Notes: generated from the letters alone by a model not told the origin. Numbered from the stretch's first letter, positions 42,948 through 51,663 are shown. The stretch: 64,000 bases of DNA from Flavobacteriaceae bacterium UBA2540 (GCA_002340765.1 DDMS01000025.1:1-64000); one strand, 5' to 3'. Numbers and translations: made by a program.

Positions 42948-43529
42948 TTATGCTACATATTCATTTAAAAAAGCAACTAATTTTTCAATAGCCAAACCTC
43001 TATGGGAAATACGATTTTTGTCTTCTGAAGTCATTTCCGCAAAAGATTGTTTAAATCCAGTTGGTTGAAAAACTGGATCGTATCCAAAACCTTGGGTGCC
43101 TTTTTTTTTAGTGAGGATTATTCCTTTACAAATACCTTCAAAAAAATACTGAATTCCATCTAAATTGAGACAAATCACAGTTCTGAATTGTGCATTTCTA
43201 TTCTTAACACCAACCACTTCAGAAAGCAATTTTTTCATATTATTTTCAGCATTTCTTGGCTCTCCAGCATATCTTGCTGAATATACTCCTGGTTTTCCAT
43301 TCAAAGTTGCTACTTCCAAGCCAGTATCATCACTAAAACAATTCATTCCATATTTTTGAGTTATAAAATCAGCTTTTAAAGCGGCATTTCCTTCCAAAGT
43401 TGTGGCTGTTTCTTCAATCTCTTCCTCACAATTAATGTCTTTTAAACTCACTAATTGTATCGAGTTTGGCAACATTTCTTGCACTTCTTTCAGTTTGTGG
43501 GCATTGTTGGTAGCAAAAACCAGAGTCAT
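42948..43529 (-). CDS. rdgB: Non-canonical purine NTP pyrophosphatase (RdgB/HAM1)
   Basis: A 193-residue enzyme that hydrolyses ITP, dITP and XTP to monophosphates, keeping them out of DNA and RNA. Motifs: FATNNAHKLKEV, FSDDTGLEV, PGVYSARYAG, GTQGFGYDPVF and ISHRGLA. Full length. It lies 43 bases upstream of the FecCD gene and 94 bases downstream of rlmH, all leftward. Confidence 0.95.
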   Translation of the reverse strand: MTLVFATNNAHKLKEVQEMLPNSIQLVSLKDINCEEEIEETATTLEGNAALKADFITQKYGMNCFSDDTGLEVATLNGKPGVYSARYAGEPRNAENNMKKLLSEVVGVKNRNAQFRTVICLNLDGIQYFFEGICKGIILTKKKGTQGFGYDPVFQPTGFKQSFAEMTSEDKNRISHRGLAIEKLVAFLNEYVA

Positions 43530-43623
43530 CTATTATTTTTTAAAAGGCAAAACTAAACAAATTTTTAAGGGTATCTGTTGTTTCTATTGTTACATTAATA
43601 CATTTTTACATTGAAACATTATC

Positions 43624-44097
43624 TTATTGATTATGATAAGGCTCATTTTTTAAAATAGTAAATGCTCTATACAATTGTTCAATCACAAAAACTCGAATCA
43701 TTTGATGCGAAAAAGTCATTTTTGATAGAGAAATTTTACCACTTGCTTTTGTATAGACTGCATCCGAAAAACCATAAGGACCACCAATTATCAAGACCAA
43801 TTGTTTGGCGCCTGCATTCATTTTTTTTTGTAAAAAATTAGAAAATTCAACAGATTTAAATTGACTGCCATTTTCATCCAACAAAATCAATTCATCTGTA
43901 GGTTGTAATTTGCTGAGAATGAGTTCGCCTTCTTTTTCTTTTTGTTGTGATTCGCTTAAATTCTTTGCATTTTTGATGTCTTGAATTACTTCAAACTCAA
44001 ATTTGATATAGTGTTTTAATCGTTGTTGGTATTCTTCCATCAAAGATTGCAAGGCTTTGTTGTCTGTTTTCCCGATGGCAAGCAATTTGATTTTCAT
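43624..44097 (-). CDS. rlmH: 23S rRNA (pseudouridine1915-N3)-methyltransferase
   Basis: A 157-residue SPOUT methyltransferase of exact family length. It methylates pseudouridine 1915 in helix 69 of 23S rRNA on 70S ribosomes. LVLIIGGPYGFSDAVY is the SAM-binding knot, and the C-terminal EQLYRAFTILKNEPYHNQ with its Tyr-His is the catalytic end. Divergent from nadC. Confidence 0.95.
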   Translation of the reverse strand: MKIKLLAIGKTDNKALQSLMEEYQQRLKHYIKFEFEVIQDIKNAKNLSESQQKEKEGELILSKLQPTDELILLDENGSQFKSVEFSNFLQKKMNAGAKQLVLIIGGPYGFSDAVYTKASGKISLSKMTFSHQMIRVFVIEQLYRAFTILKNEPYHNQ

Positions 44098-44159
44098 ATC
44101 GCAAAATTACTAATTATGCCATATGAATTTGTATTTTTACCTCGAACAAACAAAATTAT

Positions 44160-45017
44160 ATGATTTCAAAAGGTCAATTTGATAAAGAAATAGCCTTGAT
44201 TATCGAAAATGCCATCAGAGAAGATGTTGGTGATGGTGATCACAGTTCACTTTCTTGCATTCCAAAAGAAGCCACAGGCAAAGCAAAATTGCTGGTGAAA
44301 GATTCAGGAATCATTGCAGGTGTTGCCTTTGCAAAACAAGTTTTCGAATATGTAGATGCCAATTTAATAGTAGAAACGTTTATCAATGATGGTCAAAAAG
44401 TAGCTTTTGGGGATAATGTTTTTCATGTATATGGAAGTTCACAATCCATCTTAAAATCAGAACGTTTGGTGCTCAATGCCATGCAAAGAATGAGTGCAAT
44501 TGCTACCAAAACAGCTCAGTTTGTAGATTTATTAAAAGGTACAAATACTAAAATTTTAGACACTAGAAAAACGACTCCAGGCATTCGTGCACTCGAAAAA
44601 TGGGCTGTAACAATTGGAGGAGGAGAAAACCACAGATTTGCCTTATATGACATGATCATGCTAAAAGACAATCATATTGATTTTTCAGGTGGAATTTCGG
44701 CAGCGATTAACAAAACAAAGGCATATTTAAAAGTAAACAATCTCGATTTAAAAATCATTGTAGAAGCTAGAAATCTGGAAGAAATTCAAGAAATTCTAAC
44801 TCACGAAGGCATTTGTAGAATTCTTATAGATAATTTTAGTTTCGAAGATACCAGAAAAGCAGTGGATTTGATTGGCAATAAATGTTTGACAGAATCCTCA
44901 GGAGGCATCAACGAAAACACCATAAGAACATATGCAGATTGCGGTGTGGATTATATTTCATCTGGCGCTTTAACCCATTCTGTGTATAATATTGATTTGA
45001 GTTTGAAAGCTTTTTAG
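44160..45017 (+). CDS. nadC: Nicotinate-nucleotide pyrophosphorylase (carboxylating)
   Basis: A 285-residue quinolinate phosphoribosyltransferase in NAD synthesis. EDVGDGDHSS at the N-terminus, LDTRKTTPGIRALEKWAV, GGGENHRFALYDMIMLKDNH, IVEARNLEEI and ESSGGINENTIRTYADCGVD are all standard. Full length. The inverted repeat bounding the four-helix-bundle relic begins three bases after its stop codon. Confidence 0.96.
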   Translation: MISKGQFDKEIALIIENAIREDVGDGDHSSLSCIPKEATGKAKLLVKDSGIIAGVAFAKQVFEYVDANLIVETFINDGQKVAFGDNVFHVYGSSQSILKSERLVLNAMQRMSAIATKTAQFVDLLKGTNTKILDTRKTTPGIRALEKWAVTIGGGENHRFALYDMIMLKDNHIDFSGGISAAINKTKAYLKVNNLDLKIIVEARNLEEIQEILTHEGICRILIDNFSFEDTRKAVDLIGNKCLTESSGGINENTIRTYADCGVDYISSGALTHSVYNIDLSLKAF

Positions 45018-45020
45018 AGT

Positions 45021-45035
45021 GGCAAAGTGGCAAAG
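45021..45035 (+). repeat. Left inverted repeat flanking the four-helix-bundle relic
   Basis: GGCAAAGTGGCAAAG. Its reverse complement occurs, with one mismatch, at 45510-45524. The unit itself contains two copies of GGCAAAG or GCAAAG. It begins three bases beyond the nadC stop. Confidence 0.7.
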
Positions 45036-45075
45036 TAGTAAAGTGTGTAAGAATTGAAATAGAATAAAATTTGCT

Positions 45076-45442
45076 ATGAAAAACATTTAAATAATTATTA
45101 GTTTAGCAAAAATCAATGCTTTTGGTTACTGAAATTTATAAGGTTATAAAGGAATATCCAAAAGAATAATTATTTGGTTTAAGTTCTCAAATGAGCAGGA
45201 GTGCAGTTTCAATACTCATTAATATTGCTGAGGGTTTTAGATGAAATGGCTTAAACGATTTTATTCGATTTTTAAATATTTCAATATTATCACTTTTTAA
45301 AATATAAACTCAAAAAGAGGTATCCTATAATTTAAATTTTATTGATAAAGTTGAATTTGAAGATTTATTTACATCAACAAAAAAATTTGAACAAATTTTG
45401 TCAAGCTTGATAAGGAGTCTAAAAGTAAAAAAAGATGACTAA
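45076..45442 (+). pseudogene. Decayed four-helix-bundle (23S rRNA IVP) gene
   Basis: The plus strand reads MKNI, then after a frameshift QKSMLLVTEIYKVIKEYPKE, TAA, LFGLSSQMSRSAVSILINIA, EGFR, TGA, NGLNDFIRFLNIS, then SLFKI, TAA, and from there cleanly VSYNLNFIDKVEFEDLFTST, KKFEQILSSLIRSLK and VKKDD. This is the four-helix-bundle family first found inside 23S rRNA intervening sequences (SSQMRRSAVSIPSNIAEG in intact members). Three nonsense changes and one frameshift kill it. It is enclosed by 15-base inverted repeats. Confidence 0.88.
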
Positions 45443-45509
45443 ATTTCAATCAAACAATTATAAAGAATTAGAGATGAAATATAAATTAAATAAAAGTTGC
45501 TAATAATTT

Positions 45510-45524
45510 CTTTGCAACTTTGCC
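45510..45524 (-). repeat. Right inverted repeat flanking the four-helix-bundle relic
   Basis: CTTTGCAACTTTGCC, the reverse complement of the left repeat at 45021-45035 in 14 of 15 positions. Together they bound about 500 bases between nadC and the YihY gene. Confidence 0.7.
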
Positions 45525-45551
45525 AATTTGTGAAAATATAACTTAAAAAAA

Positions 45552-46499
45552 ATGTCAAAAGAAGTAGAAGAACAACTCTTAAAAATACCAATTCTCAACT
45601 GGATTGTGAAGTTTGGGAAAAAAATAAAGATTCCAAGATTGGAAGGTATGTCTTTATATGATGTTCTTGAATTGTATGTGATTGGCATCATCAAAGGTGC
45701 ACTTACGTCAAGAGCAGGAGGTATTGCGTTTAGTTTTTTTATGGCGATTTTTCCTTTTTTCCTGTTCATTTTAACGCTTATTTCCTACATTCCTATTGAT
45801 GGTTTTCAAGGGGAATTATTTACTTTTATTAGAGGTGTATTACCCCCAAAAACCTTTGAAGCAGTTCAAGTTGTTTTGGGCGATATTATTAATAATCAGT
45901 ATGGAGGATTATTGTCTTTCGGATTTATTTTGTCTATTTTTTTAATGACAAATGGCGTCAATGCTATTTTTGGTGGATTTGAATATTCCTATCATATTAA
46001 AGAGTTTAGAAACGTTTTTAGAACGTATTTTGTGTCTTTAGGTGTTTCTTTGTTGATGTCATTTTTTTTGATAATAACCATCACATTAACCATTTTATAT
46101 CAAGTGGCACTTATAAAAATTAATTATAAAGGTTGGCTAAATACAGATGATTTAAACCTATTTTATTATGGTAAAAACATGTTGTTTTTATTCATGATTT
46201 ATACACTAGTTGCGCTTTTATTTCGCTATGGAACCAAGCAAGGAAAAGAGACTAAATTCTTTTCAGCAGGTGCTATTTTGACAACTGTTCTTTCGTTATT
46301 TTCCTTTTATTTATTTGGAATTTATGTACTGACATTTGCGCAATACAATCAATTGTATGGCTCAATAGGAACGCTTTTAATATTGATGTTGTTCATTTGG
46401 TTAAACGCCATTATTCTCTTGTTAGGGTTTGAATTGAATGCTTCTTTGTATTCACTGAAATGGCAAAATAAAACCAAAAAACGACTTGAGAATATTTAG
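45552..46499 (+). CDS. YihY/BrkB family inner-membrane protein
   Basis: A 315-residue protein with six membrane helices. The motif ALTSRAGGIAFSFFMAIFPF at the first helix and FLMTNGVNAIFGGFEYSYH are family marks; LLILMLFIWLNAIILLLGFE ends the last helices. The family is widespread, of uncertain function, once misread as ribonuclease BN. A cytosolic N-terminal segment of about 60 residues precedes the helices. The frame is intact despite the adjacent dead mobile-like unit. Confidence 0.92.
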   Translation: MSKEVEEQLLKIPILNWIVKFGKKIKIPRLEGMSLYDVLELYVIGIIKGALTSRAGGIAFSFFMAIFPFFLFILTLISYIPIDGFQGELFTFIRGVLPPKTFEAVQVVLGDIINNQYGGLLSFGFILSIFLMTNGVNAIFGGFEYSYHIKEFRNVFRTYFVSLGVSLLMSFFLIITITLTILYQVALIKINYKGWLNTDDLNLFYYGKNMLFLFMIYTLVALLFRYGTKQGKETKFFSAGAILTTVLSLFSFYLFGIYVLTFAQYNQLYGSIGTLLILMLFIWLNAIILLLGFELNASLYSLKWQNKTKKRLENI

Positions 46500-46708
46500 G
46501 TTTTAACGATATTTGCAGAGTTAATGTATCGATGAATTAATGTACCAATTTATCAATAATTTAAATTGAAACTCAGCTAATTTGATATTTTTGAAATGAA
46601 TAAAAGCACGATTTTTAAAGTAAACAATTAATTTAAAACAGAAATTTGAAAGTGTTTAGTTTAGCGTATTTAACTAAAGACTAAAAACTAAAGACTAAAA
46701 ACTGATTC
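46500..46708. repeat. Low-complexity repeats upstream of hisS
   Basis: The spacer holds two kinds of short tandem wording: AATGTATCGATG then AATGTACCAATTTATCAA (46522-46558), and ACTAAAGACTAAAAACT repeated twice up to 46703. Similar wording recurs in other spacers of this window (40290-40330, 43590-43620, 48815-48850, 59180-59235). Confidence 0.5.
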
Positions 46709-48076
46709 ATGAAACCAAGCATTCCAAAAGGAACAAGAGATTTTTCACCAACAGAAGTTGCTAAAAGAACGTATATTATCAATACCATTAAAACTGCTTT
46801 TGAAAACTTCGGATTTCAGCCAATTGAAACGCCAAGTTTTGAAAATTCAGAAACCTTGATGGGCAAATATGGGGAAGAAGGTGATCGATTGATTTTTAAG
46901 ATTTTGAATTCTGGAGATTTTTTAGATAAAGCAACTGAGCAATTTTTGTCAGATAAAAACAGTCTAAAACTCACTCCACAAATTTCTGAAAAAGCATTGC
47001 GTTATGACTTGACAGTGCCTTTTGCAAGATATGTAGTGCAACATCAAAATGATATTACGTTTCCTTTCAAACGCTATCAAATTCAGCCAGTTTGGCGTGC
47101 AGATCGTCCTCAAAAAGGACGTTTTAGAGAGTTTTATCAGTGTGATGCTGATGTGGTTGGAAGCAATTCTTTGTGGCAAGAAATTGATTTTATCAAATTG
47201 TATGACACCATTTTTTTAAATTTAGGTTTAAAAGGAACTACCATTAAAATTAATAATCGCAAAATCCTTTCTGGAATCGCGGAAGTGATTGGTGCATCAG
47301 ACAAACAGATTGATTTTACAGTCGCTTTAGACAAACTCTATAAAATTGGCAAAGAAGGTGTTGAAAAAGAAATGATTTCTAAAGGAATTTCGCAAGAGGC
47401 CATCGAAAAAGTGCAACCTTTGTTTGAATTTTCTGGTGATAATATGGATAAAATATCATCCTTAGAAAACCTTTTAATCACCTCAGAACAAGGTAAAAAA
47501 GGTTTAGAAGAACTGCGATTTGTCATTAATGCCATCAATGAATTGGGTTTGCAAGCTACTGATTTAGAATTAGATATTACTTTAGCCCGAGGTTTAAACT
47601 ATTATACAGGTGCTATTTTTGAGGTTGCTGCTCCTAAATCCGTAAGCATGGGTTCAATTGGTGGTGGAGGAAGATATGATGATTTGACAGGGATTTTCGG
47701 ATTAAAAGATGTTTCTGGAGTTGGGATTTCCTTTGGATTGGATCGAATTTATTTGGTTTTAGAAGAACTGAATTTATTTAAAAAAGTAGCTTTGCCAAAA
47801 CCAAAAGTATTGTTTTTAAATTTTGGCAATCAAGAAGCCTTCTATTGCATGAAAGCCATTACTGTATTGAGAAAAAAAGGAGTTAAATCAGAATTATACC
47901 CAGAGGCTGCAAAACTAAAAAAACAACTGAATTATGCTGACAAACGCGAAATTCCTTTTGTGGTCATTATAGGTTCTCAAGAAGTAGCACAACAAGTTTT
48001 TACATTAAAAAATATGATTTCTGGCGAACAGACTATTTGTTCTTTATCTGAATTATTTGATTTAGTAAATAAATAA
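46709..48076 (+). CDS. hisS: Histidine-tRNA ligase
   Basis: A 455-residue class II synthetase charging tRNA-His. PKGTRDFSP at the N-terminus, motif 2 region PFKRYQIQPVWRADRPQKGR with FREFYQCDADVVG, the His-specific LARGLNYYTGAIFEV, motif 3 VSGVGISFGLDRIYLVL, and a C-terminal anticodon-binding domain (about 365-455). An insertion of about 30 residues relative to E. coli lies before the His-A motif. Intact. Confidence 0.96.
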   Translation: MKPSIPKGTRDFSPTEVAKRTYIINTIKTAFENFGFQPIETPSFENSETLMGKYGEEGDRLIFKILNSGDFLDKATEQFLSDKNSLKLTPQISEKALRYDLTVPFARYVVQHQNDITFPFKRYQIQPVWRADRPQKGRFREFYQCDADVVGSNSLWQEIDFIKLYDTIFLNLGLKGTTIKINNRKILSGIAEVIGASDKQIDFTVALDKLYKIGKEGVEKEMISKGISQEAIEKVQPLFEFSGDNMDKISSLENLLITSEQGKKGLEELRFVINAINELGLQATDLELDITLARGLNYYTGAIFEVAAPKSVSMGSIGGGGRYDDLTGIFGLKDVSGVGISFGLDRIYLVLEELNLFKKVALPKPKVLFLNFGNQEAFYCMKAITVLRKKGVKSELYPEAAKLKKQLNYADKREIPFVVIIGSQEVAQQVFTLKNMISGEQTICSLSELFDLVNK

Positions 48077-48089
48077 AGTCTTAAATTTG
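48056..48089 (+). promoter_or_regulatory. Promoter of folE
   Basis: TTTG (48056-48059), 22 bases, then TAAATTTG (48082-48089). The spacing is slightly long but the -7 element is perfect. Transcription would start near 48096, about 16 bases before the first possible start codon. Confidence 0.6.
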
Positions 48090-48111
48090 CATTTCTAAAT
48101 TAGATAATGAA

Positions 48112-48801
48112 ATGTTTGAATTGCGAACTAACATGAACGATGAAACCATCAACGAAATAGGGGAAAATCACATTGGAACTTCAGCTCAAAATCCAATTAG
48201 AGCTGATGCTTTTGATCTCTCTGACCAAGAAAAAATAGATAAAATCCAAGAAAGTGTGAAAGATATTTTATACACTTTGGGAATGGATTTGACAGACGAT
48301 AGTCTTCAAGGAACTCCAAGAAGAGTGGCAAAAGCGTTTGTAAATGAGCTTTTTATGGGATTGAATCCTAAAAATAAACCAAAACCATCCACATTTGAAA
48401 ATAACTATAATTATGGTGAAATGTTGGTAGAAAAAAATATTGTCGTGTATTCTACTTGCGAACATCATTTATTGCCTATTATTGGACGTGCACATGTGGC
48501 ATATATTTCTAATGGAAGAGTCATTGGTTTGTCAAAAATGAACAGAATTGTGGAGTATTTTTCCAAAAGACCTCAAGTGCAAGAGCGTTTAACGATGCAA
48601 GTGGTACAAGCCATGCAAGAAGTATTAGATACTCAAGATGTAGCTTGTGTGATTGATGCAAAGCATTTGTGTGTAAATTCTCGAGGAATAAAAGACATTG
48701 AAAGTAGCACTGTAACTGCTGAATTTGGAGGAAAATTCAAAGAAGCTGCCACCAAAAGTGAGTTTTTAGATTATCTAAAATTAGAAACGAAGTTTGAGTA
48801 A
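48112..48801 (+). CDS. folE: GTP cyclohydrolase I
   Basis: A 229-residue enzyme opening GTP to dihydroneopterin triphosphate for folate and pterins. STCEHHLLPIIGRAHVAYIS holds the zinc Cys and His, GRVIGLSKMNRIVEYFSKRP the active-site region, QERLTMQ and KHLCVNSRGIKD the second zinc Cys. The start may be 48112 or 48133; the extra seven residues are not conserved in character. Its product could serve the pterin cofactor recycled by the dehydratase at 38 kb. Confidence 0.95.
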   Translation: MFELRTNMNDETINEIGENHIGTSAQNPIRADAFDLSDQEKIDKIQESVKDILYTLGMDLTDDSLQGTPRRVAKAFVNELFMGLNPKNKPKPSTFENNYNYGEMLVEKNIVVYSTCEHHLLPIIGRAHVAYISNGRVIGLSKMNRIVEYFSKRPQVQERLTMQVVQAMQEVLDTQDVACVIDAKHLCVNSRGIKDIESSTVTAEFGGKFKEAATKSEFLDYLKLETKFE

Positions 48802-48943
48802 GTTGCAGGCAGAAGGACTAAGACTAAGACTAAGAAAAAGACGAAGGCAAAAAGAGGAAAAGATAAAAGATAAAAGAAAAGAGAATAAAAAGTAACTTCT
48901 AATATCTAACCTCTAACCAAAACCAAAACCACCAACCAACTCG

Positions 48944-49639
48944 ATGAGTCAAATAACCACCAGTACTTTTTTTAAAGTAGCAACATTTTCTAATAAATTT
49001 TGGGCGTTTACTCAAATGCAATTGGGTCATTTTGGAATGAAGCAGGTTACTGGACTGAAATTTTATAAGATTTTAGGTTCAGGAGCAGAGAATGGTTTTA
49101 GTGCCATTCCGAATTTTGGCACTTATGTCCTTTTCTGTGTTTGGGAGTCAGAAGCATTTGCAACCACTTTTTTCGAAGAAAATACTTTTTTCAAAAACTA
49201 CCAAAAACGAAGTAGTGAACATGTTACTGCTTATCTGAATTCCGCTGAAGCGCATGGTTTTTGGGATGGCGCACAACCTTTTCAAAAAACAGCCACTTTA
49301 GCCAAAGATAAACCTGTTGTGGTCTTGACAAGAGCACGCATTCGTTTCCGAAAATTGTGGTCTTTTTGGAGTAAAGTGGGCACTGTAAGTCAAAGTTTGG
49401 AGGGCTATGATGGATTGGTATTGTCTATTGGAGTAGGAGAATGGCCTTTGATTCAGCAAGCGACCATCAGTATTTGGAAAACCCAATCAGAAATGATGGA
49501 CTATGCCTACAAAAATCCAAAGCACAAAGAAGTAGTCTTATTGACCCGAAAACTTAACTGGTATCAGGAAGAACTATTCGCACGATTTGTTCCCTATAAA
49601 TTCCTCGGAACTTGGGGCGGAAAGCCTGTTGAGGTTTAA
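48944..49639 (+). CDS. Spheroidene monooxygenase (CrtA)-like protein
   Basis: A 231-residue protein. GTYVLFCVWESEAFATTFF, LTRARIRFRKLWSFW and GVGEWPLIQQATISIW are the CrtA pattern. CrtA oxygenates carotenoids in photosynthetic bacteria; in Flavobacteria such homologues are common, may act on carotenoids such as zeaxanthin derivatives, and remain mostly untested. No carotenoid gene lies beside it. The spacer before it (48805-48940) is a purine-rich low-complexity run. Confidence 0.8.
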   Translation: MSQITTSTFFKVATFSNKFWAFTQMQLGHFGMKQVTGLKFYKILGSGAENGFSAIPNFGTYVLFCVWESEAFATTFFEENTFFKNYQKRSSEHVTAYLNSAEAHGFWDGAQPFQKTATLAKDKPVVVLTRARIRFRKLWSFWSKVGTVSQSLEGYDGLVLSIGVGEWPLIQQATISIWKTQSEMMDYAYKNPKHKEVVLLTRKLNWYQEELFARFVPYKFLGTWGGKPVEV

Positions 49640-49924
49640 AATACAAAGTTTCGAATTCAAAAGTTACAATTGGTTTTACTATTTTAGTTGTAAAAGATTT
49701 TTTTTATATATGCTAGGGTAAGATTTATAAATGCTAAAGCAAGATTTCTAAATTTCGATAGCTTATAATTAGAAAACTAACACCATTAGGAATCTTATTT
49801 ATATTAACCCGTTGGGTGCAATCTCTCATATACCACAGAAACTTAAGTATGAAGGCTAACGTAAAATTCGTAACTTTTTGCTTATTAATTTTAGCTCTTT
49901 GTAAGACCGTTTTTCAAAGTGTTG
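49640..49924. repeat. Spacer with repeat wording at the left edge of an accessory pocket
   Basis: Contains TTAACCCGTTGGGTGCAAT (49804-49822), which resembles the arms of the MITE-like element at 61210-61387, and GCTAACGT at 49855-49862, the exact inverse of ACGTTAGC at 50245-50252 on the far side of the XRE fragment. No open frame is readable. Confidence 0.45.
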
Positions 49925-50122
49925 CTAACTAAGTAAGTACGAGCGCAATCCTGGTTGAAATGTTTCTGATAATTTGGAAACCATGTCTTTTACTGGATGT
50001 CTTTCATTTTTTTCAATTTTGCTCAATGTTGATTGATCAATGTCAAGAAATGCGACAAGTTTCCTTAAAGGCATTTCATGCTCTTCTCTTAAAACCCTTA
50101 TGTATTCTCCAAACGTTTCCAT
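49925..50122 (-). pseudogene. Truncated XRE-family helix-turn-helix regulator
   Basis: Sixty-five codons: METFGEYIRVLREEHEMPLR, then KLVAFLDIDQSTLSKIEKNE, a clear Cro/C1-type helix-turn-helix, ending DMVSKLSETFQPGLRSYLLS. Regulators of this type, often near DNA methylases, normally continue for about 40-50 residues. After KLSE the neighbouring frame reads FNQDCARTYLVS, closer to the expected sequence, so a frameshift is likely. The present stop codon is part of the repeated GCTAAC/GTTAGC string. The DNA-binding half might still fold. Confidence 0.65.
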
Positions 50123-50204
50123 ATCTCTTTAGAAAATTATTTCTTGACAAATTTGTCAAACAATTCTGGGGTATCAAAATTTAAAACTCTTTATTTATTA
50201 ATAA

Positions 50205-50438
50205 TATTTTGTGGGCGGGAAGAACAGGCTCTTTTGTTTTTTTAACGTTAGCATTGCGTGTCGGCAAAAACCAAATGTGCCATTTTCGCGGTGGGCTTTT
50301 GGTATGTTGCACAAAGGAAAAATGTTTGCGAAGGCGGGGATTGATAGCACATTCCTTGCCCTACGCACAAAGTTTATAGAAAGTATAAAAGTTTAAATTA
50401 CGCACATTAGCTCGCCTTTTCGTAAACATAATGTTAGC
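50205..50438. repeat. GC-rich repeat block with GTTAGC boundaries
   Basis: This stretch is distinctly richer in G and C than the window. GTTAGC stands at 50247-50252 and again at 50433-50438. AATGTGC (50274-50280) is mirrored by GCACATT (50347-50353). A 61-codon open frame across it is not credible as a gene. Strings such as TGTCGGCAAAAACCAAATG recall intergenic repeats seen beside accessory genes in marine Bacteroidetes; that is from memory. Confidence 0.5.
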
Positions 50439-50450
50439 GGTAGTATTTTC

Positions 50451-51098
50451 TCATTGTTCAGTTTTTAAGATTTTAATATCCTCAATTAACTGCTGCATCT
50501 CCAAAGTTAGTGTTCCGTTATAGATACCACGAATGCGTTTGGTCTTGTCCACCAAAACAAAATGCTCTGTGTGTAAAAATTCGGTACTATCTTTACTAAA
50601 TCCTATATCTTCTTCGGCAAAATAAGATTGTCTTGCTAATTTGTAGATGTCTGCTTTGTTTCCTGTTAAGAAATACCAACTCTGATTTTCAATTTCGTTT
50701 TGTTTTTTGTATCTTTTTAGAATGTGCGGTTTGTCTATCCAAGGTGTTACAGAGTAAGATAAAAAAACAATGCTTTTGTCTGTTGTTAAGTTGTCGGTTA
50801 CAATTTTTAAATTCTTTGTCATTGTTGGACAAATACTACCGCAAGAAGTGAAAATAAAATTAGCGATATGAATTTTACCTTCAACTGTTTTCTGATTGAT
50901 TAAAACGCTGTCTTGATTTAAAAGTGAAAAATTATCAATTTTATGAGTAATTTTTCTATTCACCTCAGACTTTTTGGTTACAAAAATCGGTGTAAATGTG
51001 GGTTCATTGTAATAGGGTAAAGCAATTTTTTCTTTCCCGCTTTGGTTACAACATACTAATAAAAAACTACTTAACAACAAATATGCTATCCGATACAT
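50451..51098 (-). CDS. SCO1/SenC family lipoprotein
   Basis: A 215-residue lipoprotein; signal peptide ends at FLLVCC (Cys at about 16). The thioredoxin-like fold carries FIFTSCGSICPTMTKNL, the copper-binding CxxxC of SCO proteins, and FLHTEHFVLVD with the third ligand His. SCO proteins deliver copper to cytochrome oxidase or act in copper and redox handling. It is the last gene of a three-gene leftward operon and overlaps the MORN gene by 32 bases. No oxidase subunit is adjacent. Confidence 0.9.
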   Translation of the reverse strand: MYRIAYLLLSSFLLVCCNQSGKEKIALPYYNEPTFTPIFVTKKSEVNRKITHKIDNFSLLNQDSVLINQKTVEGKIHIANFIFTSCGSICPTMTKNLKIVTDNLTTDKSIVFLSYSVTPWIDKPHILKRYKKQNEIENQSWYFLTGNKADIYKLARQSYFAEEDIGFSKDSTEFLHTEHFVLVDKTKRIRGIYNGTLTLEMQQLIEDIKILKTEQ

Positions 51099-51663
51099 TT
51101 CTACAATTTTTAGTTCCTAACAATCCATATCTTTTTCCGTCAATTATTACATAATTGGTTCTAATTTTACCATTGTCATACCACATTTTTTGTGTTCCGT
51201 TTTCTTGTCCATTTTTAAAGTTGGCTAAATGAATTAATTTGCCTTCAATATTCCATTCTTTCATTTCTCCCTCGTAGGCATCATCTTTGGCTATAAACTC
51301 AAATTTTTTGTTGCCATTTTCCCAGTATGCTATCTGTTTTCCATTCTTTCTTCCATTGAGATAATTTCGTTGTTCCATTATTTTTTTTGTGGCATACCAT
51401 TTTTTAGAAACGCCATTTTGTAAGCCACCAGAATAGGCTTCCAACAAAATGGTGTCTCTATTCACAGGATTTAATTCATACAAGTAGCCTGAATATTTGT
51501 TATGATTTAACAAAATTGTATCACTTTTAAATGAAATATTTGAGGAAGATTTTAGCACATAAACTTTGGGAATGCTTTGGTTTGGTAATAAAACTTCTTT
51601 TGTTTTGCTATCTGAACAAGAACAAAGCAAAAGAAGTAAATTAACATAAATAATCGTCTTCAT
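51067..51663 (-). CDS. MORN-repeat lipoprotein (YwqK-like)
   Basis: A 198-residue lipoprotein; signal peptide MKTIIYVNLLLLLCSC. About four MORN-type repeats follow (YSGGLQNGVSKKWYATKKIM, YLNGRKNGKQIAYWENGNKK, FKNGQENGTQKMWYDNGKIR), and the end is YGLLGTKNC plus a short tail. MORN repeats usually mediate binding to membranes or partners. Middle gene of the YHYH/MORN/SCO operon; its start shares one base with the YHYH stop. Confidence 0.82.
   Translation of the reverse strand: MKTIIYVNLLLLLCSCSDSKTKEVLLPNQSIPKVYVLKSSSNISFKSDTILLNHNKYSGYLYELNPVNRDTILLEAYSGGLQNGVSKKWYATKKIMEQRNYLNGRKNGKQIAYWENGNKKFEFIAKDDAYEGEMKEWNIEGKLIHLANFKNGQENGTQKMWYDNGKIRTNYVIIDGKRYGLLGTKNCRNVSDSIFVVK

Noticed and set aside
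50211..50396. 61-residue open frame on the plus strand
   Set aside because: It lies within a GC-rich repeat block, has no start context and no protein family resemblance; best read as repeat DNA.
50247..50438. Integron attC sites
   Set aside because: GTTAGC does not meet the GTTRRRY core, and there is no cassette array or integrase in the window.
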